A stretch of DNA of 5,680 bases from CAZPZZ01 sp964591245 (GTDB taxonomy: Bacteria; Acidobacteriota; Vicinamibacteria; Vicinamibacterales; UBA8438): contig CAZPZZ010000209.1 of assembly GCA_964591245.1 (NCBI GenBank), positions 1 through 5,680 on the forward strand, read 5' to 3'. Position 1 is the first letter of the stretch. Each line of letters starts with the position of its first letter. Positions 1 to 5,564 of this stretch are shown here, one piece after another. The notes below the pieces were generated by a model. The model was given only the letters and a program-made list of their open reading frames with translations, did not search any database and was not told where the DNA came from. A program made the translations under genes and the position numbers.

Positions 1-394
1 AGTTCTTGTTGGTAGCGGTTCCGTCGGCCGAAACTTCATACTCACCAACGAGACCGATGCCATTCAGGTCGGCATTTTGTCCGGTTGCGCCGTGTGGATG
101 AGGCATTGTCAAGAACTTGACAGCGCCTCCTGGGTTGGCCTTGCCGGAACCGTGCCCGATGAGGTGGACAACATCACCGCTCTCGGTGGTCAGCACAGCG
201 GTGCCGTGGCCATACATGGAACCGTCCGACTGGGTCAGCGTCGTGTACGTCCACATTGTCGGGTGCGGGACGCCACGGTTCGGGCCACTGAGCATGAGAC
301 TGAGTTCGACTGTGGTTCCAGAGGCGTCTTAAGATAAAACGCGTGTCCCCGTGATCTGTCCCGTGTCATTCAAGACGAGTTCACCTAATGCCAT
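1..394 (-). pseudogene. Conserved small protein (MALGE family), interrupted by in-frame stop, partial
   Basis: Read on the minus strand, an ATG at 394 follows a good Shine-Dalgarno and begins MALGELVLNDTGQITGTRVL. After 21 codons the frame meets TAA (bases 331-329), then stays open for 109 more codons to the window edge. The two parts read as one protein: after the stop come a hydrophilic beta-rich stretch, Gly-rich 'MYGHGTAVL' and 'GHGSGKANPGG', and near the edge 'LNGIGLVGEYEVSADGT'. From memory this pattern (MALGE start, TG..RVL, G-rich middle, LN..... EYEV.. DG near the C-terminus) belongs to a conserved family of about 130-150 residues with no assigned function. No catalytic motif, signal peptide or membrane segment is seen. 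A single base change from a sense codon such as TCA would explain the TAA. Alternatives are a sequencing error, or reinitiation at the in-frame ATG at 295, giving a protein without its N-terminus. Probably lacking only the last few residues at the left edge. Confidence 0.6.
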
Positions 395-401
395 AATTCC
401 A

Positions 402-407
402 CTCCTT
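402..407 (-). promoter_or_regulatory. Shine-Dalgarno AAGGAG for the interrupted small gene
   Basis: AAGGAG lies 7 bases upstream of the ATG at 394 on the minus strand. It is the best ribosome binding site in the window. It supports 394 as the true ancestral start, and so shows that the TAA at 331-329 lies inside the gene, not upstream of it. Confidence 0.7.
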
Positions 408-617
408 CAAGGTAGCGCGTTGGTACGCTTCGATGTGGCTAATGTGGGCCGACGCAACTGGGAAAGGGCACAAGTACGGCTAGTGTGGCGCTGTTCTCGT
501 GTGTGCCTGTCTTGTGCGTAGTGTCAGTCTGCAAGCTGGTCAGGGACCTGGCTGGGCCGCCACACTGCCTGGTGTGATCGATTCGCTCGTCCATCCCGTG
601 CCGGTTCACGGCCTGGC

Positions 618-658
618 TACCGATAATTCAGTGACGTACGCTCTGAATTGTCACGGTA
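618..658. repeat. Long imperfect inverted repeat (hairpin-forming dyad)
   Basis: TACCGATAATTCAG at 618-631 pairs with CTGAATTGTC-AC-GGTA at 643-658. Fourteen pairs form, with one T-G mismatch/wobble and a two-base bulge (653-654). The 11-base centre contains the palindrome CGTACG (635-640). No T-run follows on either strand, so an intrinsic terminator is unlikely. The size and symmetry would suit a dimeric regulator site, a structured leader or a relic of a mobile element end. The sequence does not decide between these. Confidence 0.5.
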
Positions 659-781
659 TCCTGGAGCCGGCGGTGTCCATGCGTGCCGCGGCCGACCGGC
701 TTCACGCGTGTCAGACATGGCTGGCGCAACAGTTGAAGCATCCCTGGGGAAGCTGACATCATTGGACGTGTCGTCGGCGTA

Positions 782-802
782 GCTGTGGGTATTACCCACA
801 GC
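782..802. repeat. Perfect 9-bp inverted repeat, operator-like
   Basis: GCTGTGGGT - att - ACCCACAGC is a perfect dyad with a 3-base centre, about 200 bp upstream of the GTPase start. This geometry is typical of an operator for a homodimeric repressor. No T-run follows, which argues against a terminator. No regulator gene in the window can be matched to it. Confidence 0.45.
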
Positions 803-815
803 GCTGGACCAGAAA

Positions 816-857
816 TGACGTGAGCCGTCAGACGCTACACAACCGGCGGAGCCGGTT
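816..857. repeat. Two short adjacent inverted repeats
   Basis: TGACG-tgagc-CGTCA (816-830) and AACCGGC-gga-GCCGGTT (841-857) lie just downstream of the 782-802 palindrome. The second has perfect 7-bp arms with a 3-base centre, the same architecture as 782-802 but a different sequence. They may be part of a control region for the GTPase operon. Short GC-rich dyads also arise by chance, so confidence is low. Confidence 0.3.
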
Positions 858-987
858 CGTCTGGTCAGTTTCCATTCCGTTGACTGGCAGGTGCCGCTTG
901 TGTGCTCCGGTCGCGGGGTGTCGAGACAGAGGGGTACCGAGTCGGTCAGGTGGTCCGACCGCGTCGCGCCACGACTCGCCACAAGAT

Positions 988-992
988 AGGAG
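988..992 (+). promoter_or_regulatory. Ribosome binding site deciding the GTPase start
   Basis: AGGAG lies 11 bases before the ATG at 1004. The upstream GTG at 902 has no such site and would add 34 residues with no domain character. A second ATG at 996, closer to the AGGAG, opens a three-codon frame (Met-Val-Leu) whose TGA overlaps the ATG at 1004, so a tiny leader peptide with translational coupling is possible. Confidence 0.5.
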
Positions 993-1003
993 AACATGGT
1001 TCT

Positions 1004-2071
1004 ATGAAAGTGACGATGGTCGGACAGTCTGGGTCTGGAAAAACGACCTATATGGCCGCGCTTCACGAGATGCTCGGTGCCAACCGGGTGGCTGACTCGT
1101 TCTATATCACGCCGCGCGCGTCTAGCTTCGAAGAGGGAATCGCCGAAGAAGGCCGGTTCGATGATGTGTCATTCGGCAAGAGAAATTTTCAGTTTCCGGA
1201 CGGCACGCAGCAAACCACGCTTTGGACGTTCGATTTTTTTCATAAGGAGCGCCTTGTCTGTGGTTTCGAGTGGATCGATTATCGCGGCGGGATCGTGAAT
1301 GAGCTTTTCAGCCAAGATGAAGATGAGAGAACTACAGAGGACCGTCAAGAACTACTCGGTCATTTTCGGTTAAGTTCAGCCGTTCTTCTTTTCGCCGATG
1401 CGATTACCCTGACGCATTATGAGAACTCCCGTCAGCGTCGAATTCAGTCAGGTGCCCGCGCGATTAACAATCTCATTCGGCAGTACTCCATGCATTATCC
1501 GGATCGCCCGCTGACAGTCGTCATTGTGCTGACAAAAGCGGATTCAGATCTTATCGATCCTGAATGGAAAGATGATAACTACGCCAAGTTGACTGATGTG
1601 GGGATAGACGCGTTCAACGAGGTGGCAGCGGTTGTTCGTAGTGGCAGGAACGAGGGGTGGGCCGGTGGAATTGTGGCCGTGGGCTCCGTTGGTGAGGGGG
1701 CAGTCCAGAGTCAGCTTACTCCACCCGATCACTTTGCGAACCCGCCGACCGTGAAGACGCAAATAGTTGGTTTTCCTGAACCGGTCAATGCCTACCACCC
1801 ACTGTTTTTTGCTCTCGGTAGAGAACTCGATGTTGCCCGCGCTGTTCAGGCTCGTAAAGTGCGTTACTCAGAGATGGAAATCAATTCCATTTTGAAGGGA
1901 TCGGGAAGATTGAAAGATTTTTGGGCGTGGGCCTCGGGAAAGGAGGGAATCAAAGATATTGCGGAGGAAATGGCCACGAAAAAATTAGAAGAACAGGCGG
2001 CTCTGGAGGCAATTGCTTCAAACATTGACCCGATGTTCAGACACACGCGATCGGTAGTTCGGGAATTATGA
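1004..2071 (+). CDS. P-loop GTPase-like protein, first gene of a two-gene unit
   Basis: A 355-residue soluble protein with a P-loop NTPase domain at its very start. The Walker A/G1 motif is GQSGSGKT (residues 7-14). A G3-type DxxG follows in 'WIDYRGG' (D92-G95). A G4-like TKAD (177-180) is preceded by the hydrophobic strand 'TVVIVL', and a possible G5 loop is 'VGSVG' (226-230). Order and spacing fit a TRAFAC-type GTPase resembling the stand-alone GTPases often paired with partner proteins in bacterial signalling or conflict islands (such as the 'double-GTPase' families); I cannot assign the exact family. 'NAYHPLFFAL' (262-271) follows the domain, then a helical, Lys/Glu-rich tail (280-340). 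No signal peptide or membrane segment is seen. ATG 1004 was chosen because it has an AGGAG upstream and places the first strand directly at the N-terminus, as usual in this fold. The stop overlaps the next start (ATGA), implying coupled translation. Parts are AT-rich compared with the kinase gene. Substrate and output are unknown. Confidence 0.85.
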   Translation: MKVTMVGQSGSGKTTYMAALHEMLGANRVADSFYITPRASSFEEGIAEEGRFDDVSFGKRNFQFPDGTQQTTLWTFDFFHKERLVCGFEWIDYRGGIVNELFSQDEDERTTEDRQELLGHFRLSSAVLLFADAITLTHYENSRQRRIQSGARAINNLIRQYSMHYPDRPLTVVIVLTKADSDLIDPEWKDDNYAKLTDVGIDAFNEVAAVVRSGRNEGWAGGIVAVGSVGEGAVQSQLTPPDHFANPPTVKTQIVGFPEPVNAYHPLFFALGRELDVARAVQARKVRYSEMEINSILKGSGRLKDFWAWASGKEGIKDIAEEMATKKLEEQAALEAIASNIDPMFRHTRSVVREL

Positions 2072-3318
2072 TTCTGCATCGATTGCTCTACTCTCGTTCA
2101 TTCTCCAAGGATTACAGGTGGATCATGGCTCCAGCGGCGCAATCGTCTGGGGAGCAGGAGAATATCAGGGATCTTCTAGGGCAACTCAACGAGGAATATG
2201 ACCTGTACGATCGTAGCAAGGGGTTGAATGCAGACAGCGAAGGGACTCTACTTTTCGGGAAGAGCGTTTGTGGATTCGGCGTGTTGTGTCGATGTGGTCC
2301 GACAAAATATGAAGACGCTCTTGGTAGAAGAATCTTTGCACTGAGTGGGTTACTCGCACGGCATGAAGAGAAGAAAGAATTTGCTGCAGCGTTGCCGTAC
2401 CTCGTGGCACTAGGGGAAGAATGTCTGGCGGTCCCAGTCGATCTGGGAGAGGCGGCTACGGATCAGATCAAGAATAGAGCAGCGACCCAGGCGGTCGTGC
2501 TTGACGATTTGCGTGCAAAGGCGCCGGCGACCACGCGGGAATGGCTCCGGATGCCGCACGTTGAAGGTTTGATGTCTCGTGATCTACGGTCCGACGACGA
2601 TGGTTTGAGGCACCTGCTACGCTTGCTCGGTTCGCCGCTTATTCCCTGGGTCGATTTTGCCTTTGCGGCACCAGCACAGCTGGCGAGGAAGATGGGCACG
2701 TTTGACGTTCTTGTTGGTGATGTTGGTTTATCGGTCAGTGGAGTCGGAAAAGTCGTGGCTGCTCGAGGCAGAACACGCGCGCCGGCGGCGATCGCTCCGG
2801 AAAGTCCTCCAAGCCAGGACGTCGAAAAGAAAAGGTCTCGTCGGAAGGAGAAGAGAAGTTCCATTCGGATCGGTGCCGGACAGCGTGCCGCTCCTTCCAG
2901 GCGACAGCCGATCTTGCAGGAGGACTCACCCTCCAGCCTGGCGGGACAGACCATACGACCTCAGCGGCCCGCGGACCCAATTCTTCCGGATCACGCGGAT
3001 ACGGAGCCGGAGATACGCGTCGAGGATGACGATACCTTGAGAATTCGGGCGGTGACCGACTCGTCTTACCTGGATAAGTTGCTGCACAGGGCATACTTCC
3101 GTTTCGAGGCATACGGAACTGGGGGGTATGTTGCGGGGCAATCGGAGAGGTTTCTTTTGTCTCGAGACCTTGAGCGTGACCATCTGGCGCAGAAGGATGC
3201 GTTAAATGCGCTTCTGGAAGAGATGGCCGATCGCGGCTACGCACGGTTGGACGAGAGCGAGAACGATTGGTCGGAGTTCGTGCTGCGACCAAGAGGGACA
3301 ACAAGAAGTCCTGGATGA
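2068..3318 (+). CDS. Uncharacterised partner of the GTPase, three-part protein
   Basis: I do not recognise this 416-residue protein. Residues about 30-215 look mostly helical, with two cysteines in 'CGFGVLCRCG' (68-77; Cys 68, 74, 76). Residues about 232-315 are a Pro/Ala/Arg-rich, very basic linker (KKRSRRKEKRSS at 254-265), probably disordered and able to bind nucleic acid or an acidic partner. Residues about 328-410 form a compact mixed alpha/beta domain ending 'GYARLDESENDWSEFVLRP', which could be a winged-helix-like or adaptor fold; this is a guess from helix-then-hairpin character. No signal peptide or membrane helix is seen. The first ATG (2068) overlaps the GTPase stop by 4 bp but has no clear ribosome binding site. 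The in-frame ATG at 2125 (Met20, 'MAPAAQSSGEQ') has AGGTGG only 3 bases upstream. Either may be used; coupling favours 2068. Its position makes it the likely functional partner or effector/regulator of the GTPase. Confidence 0.8.
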   Translation: MILHRLLYSRSFSKDYRWIMAPAAQSSGEQENIRDLLGQLNEEYDLYDRSKGLNADSEGTLLFGKSVCGFGVLCRCGPTKYEDALGRRIFALSGLLARHEEKKEFAAALPYLVALGEECLAVPVDLGEAATDQIKNRAATQAVVLDDLRAKAPATTREWLRMPHVEGLMSRDLRSDDDGLRHLLRLLGSPLIPWVDFAFAAPAQLARKMGTFDVLVGDVGLSVSGVGKVVAARGRTRAPAAIAPESPPSQDVEKKRSRRKEKRSSIRIGAGQRAAPSRRQPILQEDSPSSLAGQTIRPQRPADPILPDHADTEPEIRVEDDDTLRIRAVTDSSYLDKLLHRAYFRFEAYGTGGYVAGQSERFLLSRDLERDHLAQKDALNALLEEMADRGYARLDESENDWSEFVLRPRGTTRSPG

Positions 3319-3326
3319 CGTGATAG

Positions 3327-3338
3327 CGGTGATCACCG
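3327..3338. repeat. Perfect 12-bp palindrome between convergent genes
   Basis: CGGTGATCACCG is fully self-complementary and lies 8 bases past the TGA of the GTPase partner gene. It also contains the stop of the minus-strand dioxygenase remnant. It could be part of a weak or factor-dependent terminator, or a protein-binding site. No U-run follows. Confidence 0.35.
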
Positions 3339-3630
3339 GAGAGGTCTGCGGGCACCTTCAGGATTGAGTGGCTTTTCGTTCAGCCACAGGTGCGACAGAT
3401 GGTGTCGCGCGTTTGGAGTCTCCGGGCATGTGGCTCGGTCAACCCAATCATTGAGAAACAGCGTGTCGCCGCGCTCGAGCGTGAGCCGGAGTCTGAGGGG
3501 CGGGTCCGCGAATGTCTGGTCACGCGTATCGAGCGCAGTACGGTGATGGTCGGTCAGGAGAAGGCCGAGGCGTTGATGATGGTTTCGATCCCGTCGCGCA
3601 CGTCTCGGGTGGTGATGTGGAGACCCGTCG
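3333..3630 (-). pseudogene. Decayed C-terminal fragment of a TauD/TfdA-like 2-oxoglutarate dioxygenase
   Basis: Directly downstream of the kinase stop, the minus strand carries two pieces that read like the end of a TauD/TfdA-type Fe(II)/2-oxoglutarate dioxygenase. The first frame (about 3625-3554) has 'ITTRDVRDGIET', resembling the 'T.RYSR.YIE' stretch. After a frameshift near 3555-3565 the second frame has 'LTDHHRTALD', 'ADPPLRL', 'ERGDTLFLND' and 'RHHLSHLWLNEKP', matching in order the family pattern LT....ALD..D....DP.L.......GD..FLNN..-.LH.RTAF-..RRHLLRLWL as I recall it. Up to FLND the spacing agrees. The block after it is about five residues short, so the His of the metal triad is missing, and an Arg of the terminal HLLRLWL block appears as His. 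Everything N-terminal is absent, with kinase sequence in its place. This is therefore a remnant, not a gene. The match is from memory, without a database search. Confidence 0.5.
3368..3387. repeat. Small hairpin in the convergent region
   Basis: GTGGCT-tttcgttc-AGCCAC has 6-bp arms and an 8-base loop, about 50 bp past the GTPase partner stop. It could contribute to transcript ending for the plus-strand operon, but there is no T-run after the stem, so a terminator call is weak. Confidence 0.25.
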
Positions 3631-3632
3631 AC

Positions 3633-5564
3633 TCACAGGTCTGCGATGCAAACCGTGTGGTGAGTAAGCCGCCGGGCTTGCCCATTGCGTACGGCCGTTG
3701 ACCATTCCGGTGCGTAGACGGTTGAGTTTCTGACCCACAGCCGGTTTGACTCACCGAAGGGACGATCGGCGCTCCAGAGGGTCAGGCCCCAGCGATAGCG
3801 CTCTGGATCGAGCCTTTGGAGGATTGAGTCGAGTTCCGGTTGGGTTGGAAGCCTCCACTCTCCGTTGGCGAGTCGCAGTCGTGCACAGTGGGTGTTGGCG
3901 TCGGACCAGAGGTAGCCCGTCGCAGGAGTGGGCGATGCGCTCTCGATTGTCCAGTGCTGTCCTGTTTGACGGTCGAGAAATGTTCCGTCGCCTTGGTCAG
4001 GAAAGGGATCCCGCAGGGTCATTGCGTTCCGCCGGGCGACTTGGTCGGCAAGGTCGAATGCTACGACCTGTTGGCCGTTGCTGTCGAGGTCCACAATTGT
4101 CTGCGCGCGCGTGACACCATCGTGAGCGGTGGCGACGATGAGATGCTCGCCAAGCGGCAACGTGACGATTCTAGTTTCTCCGGGGGCAAGTGATTCTATG
4201 ACATTGCCGTCGATCGCGATCACACTCGGTGTATCGACGGAAAGCAGTAGGTTACCGTTGGCCGAGGGCGCTGTATCGAGCGGTGGTGCAAATGGGGGAA
4301 CCTCTTCGGAGACGGTACTGACCGGCGCTGGTGGTGTGCTGCTGGGGGCGCCAAGATCGGCTGTCTCGGCCTCCAGGGGGACCTGCTCGGCGGTCGATTC
4401 CGGCGTTGCGGTCTTCAACACGTTCCCCTCTGCGCTGCGCGGTTGGGCCAGGGGGGAGATCGTGTTGGTCGGGAGGGAATTGTTTTCCGCGCGACTGGGC
4501 GCCGGTGCTCTATCGACTTCCGGTTCGCTGACCTCACCCCACACGAAGAAGAGTAGCGCGATCACCATGCACGAAGCGGTGACGATTCCAGCAAGGCGGC
4601 GCTGTCTGGTGGCCGGCGTGGTGGGAGCCTCGGCGTCCATGGAGTTGGAGTGAAGTGAGGCCGGTGCACCGGTGGTACCCGCGACGGTCAGGGACGCCGT
4701 GGTGTTACCCGTGTCGGGCGGTAGGCCGGCGGCCAGGTTCGGCGTGGCGGACGTCGAGGCCATAGCGTCGACCATGGCGCCGGCTGTCCTGAATCGCTCC
4801 GACGGCTCTTTATGCATTGCCCGGAAGATCACGCGCTCCAGGTCGTCAGGGATGTCAGGGTTGATCTGGCGTGGAATCGGCAGCGGGTCGTGGATGTGCT
4901 TGACGACTATTCCGACCGGAGTTTCGGCATTGAACGGTGTCCTGCCGGTAGCCATTTCGTACAGTACGACGCCGAGCGAATAGATATCGCTACGGCCGTC
5001 GAGAGCCTCACCGGTTCCTTGTTCCGGCGACATGTACTTGGGGGTGCCAACGAGTCCTCCCGTTGCCGTCAAGGAGGTGTGCTCCTCCAGCATTTTAGCG
5101 ATACCAAAGTCAGCCAGTAGGCAATGACCGCGTTCGTCCAACAGAATATTGCTCGGTTTGACGTCTCGGTGTACGACGCCCTGCGCATGTGCACAGTCGA
5201 GCGCGTCGCCGACTTGCGCCATCACTCGTTTGATCTGCTGAAACGGTAGAGGGCGGCCCTGAAGCGCCATGGCAAGGGTGCCGGTCTTGATGAACGGCAT
5301 GACAATGTATGTGAAGCCATCTGTCTCGCCGAAGTCATGGACAGCGAGAATGTGAGGATGCTGCAGATGGGCCAGTACCTTGGCTTCCTGCTTGAACCGC
5401 CTGACAAATTCCGGATCCTGCGCCAAATGGCGAGGGAGGATCTTCAGCGCGACGTGTCGGTCAACTGAGGGTTGATACGCCTTGTAGACCGCCGCCATTC
5501 CCCCGGCGCCAAGTGGCTCGACGATGCGATAGACGCCAAACGACCGTCCTGAAAGATCTTCCAT
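3633..5564 (-). CDS. Membrane-anchored Hanks-type Ser/Thr protein kinase with PEGA-like and DUF1566/Lcl-type ectodomain
   Basis: A 643-residue transmembrane eukaryotic-like kinase that should transfer ATP phosphate to Ser/Thr of cytoplasmic proteins. The kinase domain (about 12-270) is complete: Gly loop GAGGMAAVY (19-27), Lys41 in VALK, helix-C Glu60, catalytic HRDVKPSN (132-139), DFG (152-154), an activation loop rich in Thr/Ser (163-175), MSPE (178-181) and SDIYSLG (192-198). It is an RD kinase, so loop phosphorylation probably activates it. RQRR (320-323) precedes one membrane helix (about 324-342), placing the kinase inside and the C-terminus outside. Outside lie a Pro/Thr/Ala-rich linker (343-437), a PEGA-like beta module (438-505, 'IAIDGN', 'LPLGEHLI') and a DUF1566/Lcl-type domain (about 518-640, 'LWSDANTHCARL', 'WRLPTQPELDS', final Cys639), a likely sensor or binding module. 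Start ATG 5564 fits the usual kinase N-terminus; a TTG at 5642 would add 26 unlike residues. Neither has a Shine-Dalgarno, so a leaderless transcript is possible. It is monocistronic here and convergent to the GTPase unit. Confidence 0.93.
   Translation of the reverse strand: MEDLSGRSFGVYRIVEPLGAGGMAAVYKAYQPSVDRHVALKILPRHLAQDPEFVRRFKQEAKVLAHLQHPHILAVHDFGETDGFTYIVMPFIKTGTLAMALQGRPLPFQQIKRVMAQVGDALDCAHAQGVVHRDVKPSNILLDERGHCLLADFGIAKMLEEHTSLTATGGLVGTPKYMSPEQGTGEALDGRSDIYSLGVVLYEMATGRTPFNAETPVGIVVKHIHDPLPIPRQINPDIPDDLERVIFRAMHKEPSERFRTAGAMVDAMASTSATPNLAAGLPPDTGNTTASLTVAGTTGAPASLHSNSMDAEAPTTPATRQRRLAGIVTASCMVIALLFFVWGEVSEPEVDRAPAPSRAENNSLPTNTISPLAQPRSAEGNVLKTATPESTAEQVPLEAETADLGAPSSTPPAPVSTVSEEVPPFAPPLDTAPSANGNLLLSVDTPSVIAIDGNVIESLAPGETRIVTLPLGEHLIVATAHDGVTRAQTIVDLDSNGQQVVAFDLADQVARRNAMTLRDPFPDQGDGTFLDRQTGQHWTIESASPTPATGYLWSDANTHCARLRLANGEWRLPTQPELDSILQRLDPERYRWGLTLWSADRPFGESNRLWVRNSTVYAPEWSTAVRNGQARRLTHHTVCIADL

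Larger units (their letters stand above)
395..1003. other. Intergenic region without a convincing gene, rich in inverted repeats
   Basis: About 600 bp between the divergent small gene (minus) and the GTPase gene (plus). The open frames here (499-756 plus, 617-1066 minus, and the 902-1003 extension of the GTPase frame) have no recognisable protein pattern and no good ribosome binding site. The region holds a long imperfect dyad at 618-658, a perfect palindrome at 782-802, and smaller inverted repeats at 816-830 and 841-857. It must carry the promoters of both flanking genes, but I cannot point to a convincing -35/-10 pair. A TTGACT at 880-885 has no matching -10 box at normal spacing. Confidence 0.5.
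3319..3632. other. Convergent intergenic region
   Basis: About 314 bp separate the stop of the GTPase partner gene (plus) from the stop of the kinase gene (minus). It contains the decayed dioxygenase fragment on the minus strand, a perfect 12-bp palindrome (3327-3338) and a 6-bp hairpin (3368-3387). No hairpin with a trailing T-run, which would mark a classical intrinsic terminator for either gene, is present. The open plus-strand frame 3390-3701 is taken to be a shadow of the fragment and the kinase end. Confidence 0.5.

Noticed and set aside
329..331. TAA read as a recoded sense codon
   Set aside because: Nothing nearby suggests recoding, no other gene here contains an internal TAA, and known stop recoding in bacteria uses mainly TGA or TAG.
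499..756. 85-codon open frame on the plus strand
   Set aside because: No ribosome binding site, no recognisable protein pattern, and composition typical of a chance frame in GC-rich intergenic DNA.
902..1003. GTG-initiated N-terminal extension of the GTPase
   Set aside because: It adds an Arg-rich, domain-less stretch before the first beta strand; the ATG at 1004 has an AGGAG and gives the usual short lead into the P-loop.
617..1066. 149-codon open frame on the minus strand
   Set aside because: Runs across the intergenic dyads and antisense to the GTPase start; no domain-like sequence and no ribosome binding site.
2707..2718. GTTCTTGTTGGT repeated at 2-13 and 2707-2718
   Set aside because: A 12-base identity inside two unrelated coding regions on different strands, with no flanking similarity; most likely chance.
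2735..3355. 206-codon minus-strand open frame opposite the GTPase partner
   Set aside because: Antisense shadow of the basic Pro/Arg-rich linker region; its Pro/Arg/Ser-rich sequence is typical of such shadows.
3327..3387. Intrinsic terminator for the convergent genes
   Set aside because: The palindrome and the small hairpin have no following T-run on either strand, so they are listed only as inverted repeats.
3390..3701. 103-codon plus-strand open frame in the convergent region
   Set aside because: It is the complement of the dioxygenase remnant and the end of the kinase gene; no ribosome binding site or family resemblance.
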